Shown here in pieces: positions 1-7,442 of a stretch of 17,232 nt of DNA. The notes below the pieces were generated by a model that made no database searches, was not told where the DNA came from, and saw only the letters and a program-made list of their open reading frames with translations. The DNA is taken from assembly GCA_017545365.1 (NCBI GenBank), contig JAFWOP010000009.1, positions 1 through 17,232 on the forward strand, given 5' to 3'. Position 1 is the first letter of the stretch. Every line of letters starts with the position of its first letter. The stretch comes from Bacteroidales bacterium. GTDB taxonomy: Bacteria > Bacteroidota > Bacteroidia > Bacteroidales > P3. The position numbers were made by a program, and so were the translations under genes.

Positions 1-245
1 ACTTTGCCAAACAGTCAGGGATGGCTCTGCATTATCCATTGTCACCACCCCTGTCAAGCGATTCAGTACGGCACCAGATAATTTGACAAGCTAATCAGTT
101 TAACCAGCAAAAATCTGTCAAGCGATTTCAGGAAAACACAACCTAAAGAGAGTGTGATGGCTCTTCGATCCTTCTTCGGTCTCTCGGCGAGGTCAGCTTA
201 CCCGTCGGGCGGATTATGCCTGATATGACCTCAATGGATATGCAG
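1..245. other. Non-coding end of window with direct repeats and stem-forming sequence
   Basis: I see no convincing complete gene here. On the minus strand a short frame is open from about position 90 to the window edge, with an ATG at 39-37 reading MDNAEPSLTVWQS, so the start of a leftward gene or of a gene remnant is possible. A 7-bp inverted repeat (GAGGTCA/TGACCTC, about 194-200 and 226-232) encloses a GC-rich segment. Three related 16-17 base repeats lie at 51-131. Whether this is a leader, a gene remnant or a dispersed repeat cannot be decided from the window. Confidence 0.4.
51..131. repeat. Three imperfect direct repeats at 32-base spacing
   Basis: Copies start at 51, 83 and 115, exactly 32 bases apart. 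The first and third read CTGTCAAGCGATTCAG, the third with one extra T. The middle copy matches the first at 12 of 16 positions. The regular spacing, about three helical turns, would suit a protein-binding array, but no regulator gene or initiator is visible nearby. Confidence 0.45.
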
Positions 246-296
246 AAAAAGGAAGTGCCACTTCGGGTTTTCAGCGAATAGCCGAAGTGGCATTTC
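246..296 (-). terminator. Intrinsic terminator of the BspA-like lipoprotein gene
   Basis: An 11-bp perfect stem, TGCCACTTCGG (256-266) with CCGAAGTGGCA (282-292), has a 15-base loop. On the minus strand it is followed, after CTTC, by five T (246-250). It lies just beyond the lipoprotein stop codon, so it most likely ends that transcript. Confidence 0.75.
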
Positions 297-316
297 GAGA
301 TTTAGTCGTTTTCAGT

Positions 317-2479
317 TTAGTGCGTGTACCATGTAATACGGCTATTTACGAGGGCTGTGCCACTTTGCAATTCAGTTTGTACATCAGTGGGGCAGGTAAT
401 GGCGCAGGCACCAGATATAGATGCGAGATTTGAGCACATCTGGTATTTTCCAGAGTAAGTTGTACTTCCCGATGTATGACTTGTAAGGCCACTCATATCA
501 AAGTTATAAAGATTGAGACTTGCTAGTCTGTTACAATCTTTGAACATCCACCGCATATCGTTCACATTGGCCGTGTTGAAGTTGTAAAGATCGATGCTAG
601 TTAGGTTGCTACAGCCAGCGAACATTGCAGGCATATCCGTGACATTTGAAGTGTTGAAATTAGAAATATTGAGACTGGTCAGACTGCTACAATCACGGAA
701 CATATATGACATATTCGTAACATTGGAAGTGTTGAAGTTAGAGAGATTGAGGCTGGTTAGGCTGTTGCAGTCATAGAACATTCCATACATATTCGTAACA
801 TTGGCAGTGTTGAAGTTGGAGATATTAAGGCTGGTTAGACTGCTGCAATTATTGAACATTAAACCCATATTTGTGACATTTGAAGTGTTGAAACTGGAGA
901 GATTGAGACTAGTTAGGCTGTTGCAATCATGGAACATCATATAAATATTCGTCACATTGGAAGTGTTGAAGTTGGAAAGATTAAGGCTGGTCAGGCTGCT
1001 GCATCCACCAAACATTGCTAGCATATCCGTGACATTGGAAGTGTTAAAACTAGAGAGATTGAGACCAGTTAAGCTGCTGCAAACACAGAACATCATATCC
1101 ATATCCGAGACATTTTCTGTGTTAAAGCTGGAGAGATTGAGGCTAGTCAGGCTGCTGCATCTATCAAACATCCCATCCATATTTGTAACATTGTAAGTAT
1201 TGAAATTGGAGAGATTGAGGCTGGTCAGGCTACTGCAATACCCAAACATCTCTTGCATATTCGTGACATTGGAAGTGTTGAAGTTGGAGAGGTCGATGCT
1301 GGTTAGGCTATGGCAATGATAGAACATAAATCCCATATTCGTGACATTGGAAGTGTTGAAATATTCTCCAAAATCAATACTAGTGAGTGCTGGTAAATAG
1401 GTATCGGTGCTTGAATTGTAATCACAGCTAAACATAGCATTACTATTTGAATTGGCATTAATTCTATTAGCAGGTGTAGAGACCACCCATGTGGTACCCT
1501 CCATATTGCCATAAATCGGATAGGCGGATGAGGCTGTAGATAGAATTGTGCCCGATGTAATAGAGACGTTGTTATATTCAAAACGTACAGCTGTGGCATT
1601 TTGAGGAATAGCATCACCAAACCATGGACCAATAATAAGTTCGGCAGTGGTTTGGGACAATTCATCCACATTGACAGTTACGGTGGTTATAGTGTTGTGA
1701 GCCAAAGTGGCATTTTCGATGGGAATAGACTTATAACCCGTGGGAGTCGTGACAGTAACGGTTACGTCGTTTCGAGTGGAGAATTCGGGCACTATCAGAT
1801 CAAAGTATTCTGTTGCCAAAGGCTCGACAGTTTTCATCGGGGTGTTGTCTGTCTTGCAAAGGCTAACCGATTGTGAACCTGACGAAGAAGGAATGACAAT
1901 AGCATCTGTGCTCTCGCCAGTGATGGTGGCAGTACCCATACCGCTGAGAGAGGCACTTTCGGCAGTGATGGTAATGCTTGTAATAGGTAACTGGGCGTTG
2001 ATGGCGTTGCTGACATACACCCTCACCACAGAGCAAAGGTTGTGAAACTGTAGGGTGCTGCCATTATTTATAAAGGCACCCATGGGGACATCCACCCGCT
2101 GATGGATGCCCACCATTTCAAACACCTGTGTTGCAGGCAGGGTAACAGCCACAGAGCTACTGCTGTTGATATTGTCATTGCTATTGGTGAGAATACCGGC
2201 AGGGAAGATGGCGCGGTAGCCCGAAGTACTGTTTGCCACATTAGGTATCTGTGCGGAATTCTCCATTGCCGTCTGTAATGTGTAATCGGCATCGTTAATC
2301 CTTATCTGGTCACCATTATGCCAATAGGGCGTATGGTCGTTGATATAGACCTTTGAGTCGTTGCTGACTTTCTGGATAACCGCATTGAGGGTGACGACAT
2401 CCTGGTCCTTTTTGCAGCTGACGGCACTGAGGGCCAACAAGGCTGCAAAGAACGAGAAAATGATATGTTGTTTCTTCAT
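317..2479 (-). CDS. BspA-family (DUF285) repeat surface lipoprotein
   Basis: About 720 residues. Residues 1-22 form a lipoprotein signal (KK, hydrophobic core, LSAVSC with lipidated Cys22). Residues about 25-290 resemble fimbrillin-like N-terminal domains: W53..GD57, YRAIFPAG at 88-95, FHNLC at 145-149. Residues about 370-655 are eleven 26-residue units of the type F-N-T-S-N-V-T-N-M-x-x-M-F-x-x-C-S-S-L-T-S, the DUF285/BspA leucine-rich repeat, plus a degenerate twelfth. Such proteins are anchored by lipid in the outer membrane and usually act in adhesion; the ligand here is unknown. I chose the ATG at 2479; the frame extends five codons to a TTG at 2494, but the ATG gives a normal signal peptide. 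It follows a small-protein gene by 37 bases, in the same operon, and ends at the terminator at 246-296. No C-terminal sorting domain is evident. Confidence 0.9.
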   Translation of the reverse strand: MKKQHIIFSFFAALLALSAVSCKKDQDVVTLNAVIQKVSNDSKVYINDHTPYWHNGDQIRINDADYTLQTAMENSAQIPNVANSTSGYRAIFPAGILTNSNDNINSSSSVAVTLPATQVFEMVGIHQRVDVPMGAFINNGSTLQFHNLCSVVRVYVSNAINAQLPITSITITAESASLSGMGTATITGESTDAIVIPSSSGSQSVSLCKTDNTPMKTVEPLATEYFDLIVPEFSTRNDVTVTVTTPTGYKSIPIENATLAHNTITTVTVNVDELSQTTAELIIGPWFGDAIPQNATAVRFEYNNVSITSGTILSTASSAYPIYGNMEGTTWVVSTPANRINANSNSNAMFSCDYNSSTDTYLPALTSIDFGEYFNTSNVTNMGFMFYHCHSLTSIDLSNFNTSNVTNMQEMFGYCSSLTSLNLSNFNTYNVTNMDGMFDRCSSLTSLNLSSFNTENVSDMDMMFCVCSSLTGLNLSSFNTSNVTDMLAMFGGCSSLTSLNLSNFNTSNVTNIYMMFHDCNSLTSLNLSSFNTSNVTNMGLMFNNCSSLTSLNISNFNTANVTNMYGMFYDCNSLTSLNLSNFNTSNVTNMSYMFRDCSSLTSLNISNFNTSNVTDMPAMFAGCSNLTSIDLYNFNTANVNDMRWMFKDCNRLASLNLYNFDMSGLTSHTSGSTTYSGKYQMCSNLASISGACAITCPTDVQTELQSGTALVNSRITWYTH
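513..1370 (-). repeat. Eleven tandem 78-bp coding repeats
   Basis: The word CATTGG (CATTTG, CATTTT or CATTGT in some copies) recurs every 78 bases from 565 to 1345, giving eleven in-phase units within the lipoprotein gene. The units differ by scattered substitutions, yet some neighbours are nearly identical, so slippage or recombination could add or remove whole 26-residue units without changing frame. Confidence 0.9.
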
Positions 2480-2516
2480 AGTATGAGTTTTCAATGTTTG
2501 ATGATTTGATTAATGT

Positions 2517-2753
2517 TTAATTCCATGAACCTGTGCCGAAGACATCGGTACCCTGAGAGGAACCGCTGTTCCATCCGGCATCTCCGAAACGGTTGGCTTC
2601 TGTATTTGATGTTGGTCCATCCCATGTGTCACTATCAAAGAGGGGCAGCTCAAAACCAGATGTTCGAACCGACATCTGCAATCCCTCTTCCACCACAAAG
2701 GACACCATTGTAACCTTAGGCGGGTCGTAATTGAGTTTGTATTTCTTTTCCAT
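2517..2753 (-). CDS. Small protein ahead of the BspA-like lipoprotein
   Basis: 78 residues, beginning MEKKYKLNYDPPKVTMVSF. The N-terminal half is basic and hydrophobic; the second half is rich in Gly, Ser, Asn, Asp and Trp (DTWDGP, DAGWNSGSS, TGSWN). There is no signal peptide or membrane segment. Short proteins of this general make-up (basic start, Gly/Trp/Asp-rich tail) are, as I recall, found ahead of surface-protein genes in Bacteroidales, but I do not recognise a named family. It lies 37 bases before the lipoprotein and downstream of the structured leader. An in-frame upstream ATG at 2807 would add 18 residues (MSVQYENT...); I prefer 2753 because the KxY...PP start looks like the natural N-terminus and because the upstream ATG directly abuts the T tract of the leader. 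Confidence 0.6.
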   Translation of the reverse strand: MEKKYKLNYDPPKVTMVSFVVEEGLQMSVRTSGFELPLFDSDTWDGPTSNTEANRFGDAGWNSGSSQGTDVFGTGSWN

Positions 2754-2807
2754 AGGCAGGATTTGTGTATTATTGTTAAGTTTAGTATTTTCGTATTGTA
2801 CAGACAT

Positions 2808-2961
2808 AAAAAATCCGTGAATCTTTCTGTCCTACTCCGAGGCTCGCCAAAGCCTGTACTGTAAACGAGAAAGCTCACGGATACCCGCAAGCATTTCTGC
2901 TTTCTTCTACAGTACTTTGAAATTTGGCGATTTCGGAGTAGCTTGATAAGCGAAAACGCTT
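2808..2961 (-). promoter_or_regulatory. Structured leader RNA of the lipoprotein operon
   Basis: Read on the minus strand it holds a small hairpin (2948-2961, AAGCG/CGCTT), then a long interrupted stem: P1 2933-2941 with 2832-2840 (9 bp), P2 2923-2930 with 2844-2851 (8 bp), P3 2908-2915 with 2856-2863 (8 bp), P4 2899-2904 with 2869-2874 (6 bp). The apical loop contains CCGTGA (2875-2880), complementary to TCACGG (2815-2820) downstream of P1, which is followed by A and six T (2808-2813). That pairing would give either a pseudoknot or a terminator-like structure. The same plan occurs ahead of the second lipoprotein (15939-16116). The trigger and effect are unknown. Confidence 0.65.
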
Positions 2962-3029
2962 TATAATATGTTATTTATCTTCTTTTTTCTTCTTTCGATA
3001 TGTTGTGTTTTTAGTTGTTATTTCGCTTG

Positions 3030-3059
3030 CAAAGATACAGAATAATTTATGATTGGCAA
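3030..3059 (-). promoter_or_regulatory. Bacteroidetes-type promoter of the lipoprotein operon
   Basis: On the minus strand TTG (3059-3057) is followed after 19 bases by TATCTTTG (3037-3030), matching the Bacteroidetes -33/-7 consensus. The predicted start is near 3023, giving a leader of about 270 bases before the small-protein ATG at 2753. Confidence 0.8.
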
Positions 3060-3190
3060 GAAAAACTAATGCGTATAGGCATTGTAATGTCTGAAATAAT
3101 TGTGCTAGTAGTAATAGAAGCCATAATAGGTGGTTTCAATTAATATGTTTTCATTATTGTTTCTCCCTGCAGTGCCAGATAAAATACTCT
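3060..3190. terminator. Spacer with weak candidate terminator of the protease operon
   Basis: On the minus strand, AATGC/GCATT (3083-3079 with 3072-3068) is a 5-bp hairpin followed two bases later by five T (3065-3061). It is short and A/T-rich, so termination here is only a possibility. Nothing else is recognisable between the protease stop and the lipoprotein promoter. Confidence 0.3.
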
Positions 3191-5263
3191 CTATAGGTCA
3201 AGAAATTCATCACAATTAAATAAGAATAATTTCATATTTAGTAACTTCAAATAATACCAATCTTCAGTAAGTAGTGCACGGGAGGGATCCTCTAAAAGTA
3301 AGGTCATAGTATGTTTGAATAGTAGTGTAGTATTTGTTTCGTTCGGATTTTTCGCACACTCTAATACCTTTGGACTTGATAATCGCTCACAATAGTCATC
3401 TAGCCATTTCATTAAAGTATCATATCTCAACTTCACATCTGTAGAGGCAATGTCACTGAAGCGATGTATTTTCCCTGCCTCTAGCACCTTATGCATGTCA
3501 TAGCTGCTTTGCAATCCAGTGTGGTTTTTATAATCTTTAATATATTCATAAAGATAGTTGGACACTATTAACCTTCGAGATGGTGTATAATTCTCATTAA
3601 GCGTTTTTTCAAATAAAACAAGTAATGATGACAAATCCAATACAAAGCAAGTTTGAGGTGTTACATGCTTAAATCTTTCTGGATCTTTAAGGTCTTCAGG
3701 CCAAGTGCACAACTTGAAGTCAGTGAATAGGAACCTGTAGTAACGCCACAACAGATCATCCGTACTACAGTTCAATAGAAATGAAGGTTTAGCGTAGTAA
3801 TTGTTCTGAAGCTGAACATCCACATTTGTTGTTGTATCTATACCCATTGCCTCAAAGAGGTTTTTAAAGAAATCCTCTGAAGTCATTGTTGGAGTCATCT
3901 TTATGGGTCGCATAATACGGTTACCACCTTGCTCCATTACATCTGTTAATGCACGATGAATAAGAATATAATATTTATCAAATATGGCTAAAATTCTAAC
4001 AGTCCTGTCTTCACCGGCTATGTTTAGGGAAAATTCTTCGTTCTTATTCTTCCCTATCATTGTTTGTGCCATCAATGTTTTGTCGTTTGCTATCAGGCAA
4101 TGCCTATGCTCATGACCATCATCATACAAGACACACTTTCCTTCTGTCACCACCTCATATTCCTTGTATACAATGGATTTCATTGGAGAGTCCAGCATCT
4201 CCACATAGAAAAGGGTATCTAGCTCGTTGTCATTGAAACGGAGTGCGTTAATGTACCAAATTTCAACTGCTGTCTGGGCAAAGCCATTATTTGCAAATGC
4301 TCTTGCGACGAATACTACCCCCTGTGGTGTGGAATAATGTAATGCAAGACCTATCTCTTGCAAAGCGGCAAGTTCCTGCGGAAATACTAGAGATGTAGTT
4401 TTGATATAGTTTAATGTTGTCCATTCATCCTGAGGATGGCGTTCCCAAAGCTGTTTGATTGCTCTGTATGCATCTGCATATTGAACCAACTCCATAAACG
4501 ACAGGAACTGTTCAGCCAATTCTTGGTCGCTTGCTTCAGTAAACGCGGCTTTTGTTTCCTTATCAATCGTTTTCTCAATATCTTCATCAGAAGGTTTGTT
4601 AGGACATATTTGGGTTGATTGATAAATATCGGGGAAATACTTAGCCATGGTTCTGATTTGTATCAGTTTCATTGTGTTGAAATCCCCACCAGGAACAGAC
4701 TTATTTATGATGCCAAGACAATGAAATTGGCCATTTACCATGTGGAACAAGCCCATACCAGAACATCCCTTTTCCACAGTTATTGACTTAGTGGACCCGC
4801 CACAAACCATTTCTCTCAATCGCCAATTATTCCCTCGTTCATTGGTAGGAGAAAACTCAAGATAAAGGCCATCATCGATATTGTGAGGAAAACCATATGA
4901 ACCAAAGACCTCATCCATTTTGTAATCAGAAGAGAGGGCTAAACAATGTTCGTAATCGAACTTCACATTGGGTCTCTTTATTTCTAAAATTACCCAGTCA
5001 TAATCGTTGTCAATGTCCACAAGCTGTTTGAACTCAAGTGTAACTTCATCATTTTTCAGGTATATAGTGGCACTTATATTTCTCCAGTTAGGTGATCCGA
5101 TTTCCTTACCTGTTTCATCGGTCTCTTTCATACAATGCAAAGCGGTGACAAGGTAATATTTTCCCTGACTGGCAATGATGGTTCCTGTCCCTTGTTTCGG
5201 ACAGTTCATAGTTTCAGTTTGATACAATGTCTTTGCTGAGAAAAACTCCAATTGTTCAATCAT
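3191..5263 (-). CDS. Trypsin-like protease with TPR-like, GreAB-C-like and PIN-like regions (conflict-system effector)
   Basis: 690 residues, no signal peptide, so probably cytosolic. Residues about 20-210 read as a trypsin-like serine protease with an intact triad: His43 in TALHC, Asp89 in DYDWVIL, Ser168 in KGCSGMG. Residues about 240-355 are helical and TPR-like. Residues about 360-440 resemble the GreA/GreB C-terminal fold (VLYDDG at 378-383, MIGKNKNEEF at 402-411). The C-terminal part, from about 538, looks PIN-like: VLDLSS with Asp543, and LLTEDW with Glu667/Asp668. PIN domains are usually RNases. The combination recalls the TPR-GreAB-C-PIN arrangement described in NTPase-linked prokaryotic conflict systems. 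Its start overlaps the stop of the MBL gene by ATGA, so the two are translationally coupled. A protease-activated or protease/nuclease effector is an inference; the trypsin assignment is firm, the PIN and GreAB-C assignments moderate. Confidence 0.75.
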   Translation of the reverse strand: MIEQLEFFSAKTLYQTETMNCPKQGTGTIIASQGKYYLVTALHCMKETDETGKEIGSPNWRNISATIYLKNDEVTLEFKQLVDIDNDYDWVILEIKRPNVKFDYEHCLALSSDYKMDEVFGSYGFPHNIDDGLYLEFSPTNERGNNWRLREMVCGGSTKSITVEKGCSGMGLFHMVNGQFHCLGIINKSVPGGDFNTMKLIQIRTMAKYFPDIYQSTQICPNKPSDEDIEKTIDKETKAAFTEASDQELAEQFLSFMELVQYADAYRAIKQLWERHPQDEWTTLNYIKTTSLVFPQELAALQEIGLALHYSTPQGVVFVARAFANNGFAQTAVEIWYINALRFNDNELDTLFYVEMLDSPMKSIVYKEYEVVTEGKCVLYDDGHEHRHCLIANDKTLMAQTMIGKNKNEEFSLNIAGEDRTVRILAIFDKYYILIHRALTDVMEQGGNRIMRPIKMTPTMTSEDFFKNLFEAMGIDTTTNVDVQLQNNYYAKPSFLLNCSTDDLLWRYYRFLFTDFKLCTWPEDLKDPERFKHVTPQTCFVLDLSSLLVLFEKTLNENYTPSRRLIVSNYLYEYIKDYKNHTGLQSSYDMHKVLEAGKIHRFSDIASTDVKLRYDTLMKWLDDYCERLSSPKVLECAKNPNETNTTLLFKHTMTLLLEDPSRALLTEDWYYLKLLNMKLFLFNCDEFLDL

Positions 5264-6306
5264 AATGCTATGGAATTTACGTCTTCTATTATGGTGAATC
5301 TTTCTTTTTCGGTTTCTTTTAGTAATCCGACATTCCTCTTCATGATGGTCTCAAGCGGATAGTTGAAATAAAGGGTTATTGGTGTATCATCTTTCCTTGA
5401 CCACGCATCAATACAAGCAATTGTTTGCCTATCTGGGTGGTATGCTCCTCCTTTACCACCATTTGTTGTAATCAGGTATTTGGAGCATTTTATTAATTCA
5501 AATAGCCGACGACTGATGTTAGCTTTACTTCCATGGTGAGAAACCTTGATTAGATTTATTGGCATGGGGTCTTCTCTTGTTGCACCTAGCCTTTCTAAAG
5601 AATCTGTAATGATTTTTGACTCAGCATCACCTAGCAGTAGAACGGATTTCCCTTCTGCCTCAATTCTTATTGCAATGGATGATTTATTCATGAAATTTGT
5701 TCCTAAATAACGAAATTCTGTAGTAAGTTTTGTAAGATCTTTGGTGGCATCTTGCAGTACCCTTCCAAACGAAACTTCCTCATCTATGTCGGGGTCATCT
5801 TCCAGACAATCTTGATCAATATACTCTCGGTATTGTTTTAGTAGTTCGTTTTGTATTTCTCTTGTAGGTGATAGTATATCAATTTGAAAAGGACCGATTA
5901 TTACTGGTTCCTTTTCTGTTATTACATTGTCGCTCCATTCTCTAATCACTCCTTGTTTTTTCAATTTTTCAAGGTGTTTTGATAGTACATAAGCATCCTT
6001 ATATGCAGCCACATTCTCATCTGTGTCGAAATCTACGATATTTGCACAATTTGCCCATACATAATCAACTACGCATTGGGCTTCAGTGAAATGCTCAAAG
6101 AATTCTAACACACCTGTAATATGGTCTGCATCGAAATGAGTCAAGACCAACAAATCAATATGTTTTAGGTTTAATAAGTATTCTGAAATAGTATCAGCAG
6201 TTTCTTCGGGACCTCCATCAATTACTATCCTAAAGACTTTTTCTTCATATTCTGCCTCAACTATCAGCGCGTCGCCATGTGCTGCCTTTAATGGAATAAT
6301 CTTCAT
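5260..6306 (-). CDS. ComEC/Rec2-type metallo-beta-lactamase-fold hydrolase
   Basis: 348 residues, no signal or membrane segments. Metal-binding motif HFDADH at 57-62 follows the typical LLVLTH strand. VLLLGDAE (222-229) carries the second-metal Asp227, and KVSHHGSK (254-261) supplies His257/His258; another His is at 290. This is the MBL subfamily of the ComEC nuclease domain and of many stand-alone phage-defence MBL proteins; members act on nucleic acids or nucleotides, substrate unknown here. It is the first gene of a two-gene operon with the protease/PIN protein, overlapping it by four bases (ATGA), and has its own promoter box at 6452-6459. MBL and trypsin-like proteins recur together in conflict systems, including, as I recall, type 1 AVAST, but no STAND NTPase is present here. 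Confidence 0.85.
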   Translation of the reverse strand: MKIIPLKAAHGDALIVEAEYEEKVFRIVIDGGPEETADTISEYLLNLKHIDLLVLTHFDADHITGVLEFFEHFTEAQCVVDYVWANCANIVDFDTDENVAAYKDAYVLSKHLEKLKKQGVIREWSDNVITEKEPVIIGPFQIDILSPTREIQNELLKQYREYIDQDCLEDDPDIDEEVSFGRVLQDATKDLTKLTTEFRYLGTNFMNKSSIAIRIEAEGKSVLLLGDAESKIITDSLERLGATREDPMPINLIKVSHHGSKANISRRLFELIKCSKYLITTNGGKGGAYHPDRQTIACIDAWSRKDDTPITLYFNYPLETIMKRNVGLLKETEKERFTIIEDVNSIAL

Positions 6307-6451
6307 AATATAGCATCTACATTAAATCAAATATACATCATAAGGGTAGCCAAAAAAGCCACTATTATATGCTTCCTTGATATTTCAATATGATTTTCCA
6401 TATGTCACAATCTAAAGAAATATGTGCTTCGGACACAATTATTACACTCTG

Positions 6452-6459
6452 CAAAGATA
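6452..6459 (-). promoter_or_regulatory. Probable -7 box for the MBL-protease operon
   Basis: On the minus strand TATCTTTG is followed by CA, an exact match to the Bacteroidetes -7 consensus, about 145 bases before the MBL start. The -33 element at the expected distance is poor (AGTTTA near 6479-6484). Confidence 0.6.
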
Positions 6460-6502
6460 CGAACTATATTTAGAACTATAAACTACTTATTTTCATTTTG
6501 CT

Positions 6503-6520
6503 TGAAACCAATTAGTTTCA
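6503..6520. other. Near-perfect palindrome at the end of the DUF3791 gene
   Basis: TGAAACCAATTAGTTTCA is an 18-base palindrome with one mismatched pair. It overlaps the stop of the last DUF3791 gene and has no T tract after it on either strand, so it is a poor intrinsic terminator. It could stabilise an mRNA 3' end or bind a protein. Confidence 0.3.
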
Positions 6521-6745
6521 TACGCTTTGCAATTGTCCATTCATCATTTCATACAAATATGCCGGGCTCTGTACGTATAATTCGTTTTCTTCATCTTGCA
6601 GGGCTTCCATCAGCGGGGACGTATAGACTTTCTCCATTGCCTGCTCGATGCCGCAACCGGTGTCCTCCATTACATATTTCACCAGCTCGCTCAAGACATA
6701 GTTGGTCAAATACGTCGCTATCTGATGGTGGTTAGGCTGGTTCAT
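6518..6745 (-). CDS. DUF3791-like small protein (third copy)
   Basis: 75 residues, beginning MNQPNHHQIATYLTNYVLSE. It is helical, with a mid-protein DTGCGIEQAMEKVY segment and a C-terminal AYLYEMMNGQ. Its layout (N-terminal helix around a YL..YV..EL core, then an EEAM-like helix, about 70 residues) resembles DUF3791 but is the most divergent of the three candidates here. Its ATG overlaps the stop of the DUF3990 gene (ATGA at 6742-6745), so it is translated with it. In DUF3990/DUF3791 pairs the small protein is the obvious candidate partner or antitoxin of the ADP-ribosyltransferase-like protein; this is inference. Confidence 0.7.
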   Translation of the reverse strand: MNQPNHHQIATYLTNYVLSELVKYVMEDTGCGIEQAMEKVYTSPLMEALQDEENELYVQSPAYLYEMMNGQLQSV

Positions 6746-7230
6746 ACTGTTTCGGCATTAATCTTATGAAGGTAAACGAGGGCTTTCTCCGTCCCAAAAT
6801 AATACTGCTGGTCAAGATATTTGTCTTGCAACAACTGGGCAGCTTGTTCTGGGGAATATATGCCTTCATGATAATTGGTCAACTGCAGCACAACACCGTC
6901 GTTGGCTATGGGTCCAATCACAATATCGTATTTGTGTACAGGTGCGGAGTTTTTTCGGTCGCGGTTTGCATCAACAAATAAGAACCATTCTACCGAAGCT
7001 TTCTCTGGAAATCGTTTAATCTTCAAATCAGAGCGAAATGCTAACTCATCTAATTCGTAGGTGATAAGTGTAGCTGTTCCACCGAAAAGCCTTGCACGTT
7101 TTTGTGCCATACGAACGGCAGTAACTCTGTCAGGGGTTGCATAGAAACCTTTGCCAAAGTCTTTGTATCGTAATCCTTGGCTAAAATTAATCGTTTCAAT
7201 ATCGATATTTGTGCCGTGATATAGTTTCAT
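6742..7230 (-). CDS. DUF3990 protein, ADP-ribosyltransferase-like
   Basis: 162 residues from the ATG at 7230; that start overlaps the upstream stop as ATGA, which decides it over the track-like longer form from 7257. N-terminal LYHGT (His5) and DFGKGFYAT (residues 24-32, Tyr30) match the first two motifs of the H-Y-E class of ADP-ribosyltransferases; YDIVIGPIANDG (101-112) is typical of DUF3990, a family placed in the ADP-ribosyl clan. A third catalytic residue cannot be assigned with certainty (Glu81 and the Gln151-Gln152 region near YYFGTEKAL are candidates). There is no signal peptide, so it acts in the cytosol. It is flanked on both sides by overlapping DUF3791-type genes, an arrangement like a toxin between antitoxin or carrier partners. 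The target (protein, nucleic acid or small molecule) is unknown. Confidence 0.85.
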   Translation of the reverse strand: MKLYHGTNIDIETINFSQGLRYKDFGKGFYATPDRVTAVRMAQKRARLFGGTATLITYELDELAFRSDLKIKRFPEKASVEWFLFVDANRDRKNSAPVHKYDIVIGPIANDGVVLQLTNYHEGIYSPEQAAQLLQDKYLDQQYYFGTEKALVYLHKINAETV

Positions 7231-7442
7231 GCGAGCGTACCTCCATTCTTTTGACAATAAACAATCAAGTCGTCGATGGTCTCTTCCATCGACTGCAAGT
7301 GTTCCACATCGTAGAACTCTATCAGGAACGCCAACCCCTTATGCTCGTGCAAATAATTGAACGCCGCCTGTCGCGTCATCGCGAAGCGTTCCCCAAAAGC
7401 ATGCACCGCAGCTGTAAGGAATGGTATCTCATACTTGCTCAT
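7227..7442 (-). CDS. DUF3791 small protein (second copy)
   Basis: 71 residues: MSKYEIPFLTAAVHAFGERF, then a MTRQAAFNYLHEHKGLAFLIEFYDVEHLQS-type core and SMEETIDDLIVYCQKNGG. The YL.....L.FL...Y...H......ID.L..Y pattern is the DUF3791 signature. It precedes DUF3990 with an ATGA overlap and so is probably made in step with it. Its start also overlaps (ATGA at 7439-7442) the stop of an open 26-codon frame that may be the tail of the first DUF3791 gene. Confidence 0.8.
   Translation of the reverse strand: MSKYEIPFLTAAVHAFGERFAMTRQAAFNYLHEHKGLAFLIEFYDVEHLQSMEETIDDLIVYCQKNGGTLA

Noticed and set aside
594..1196. Plus-strand frames of 60-79 codons in the repeat tract
   Set aside because: They are antisense products of the 78-bp repeats (LERLRLVRLL periodicity).
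2510..2890. 126-codon minus-strand frame over the leader
   Set aside because: Overlaps the leader stems and the small-protein gene in another frame; arginine/cysteine-rich and without start signals.
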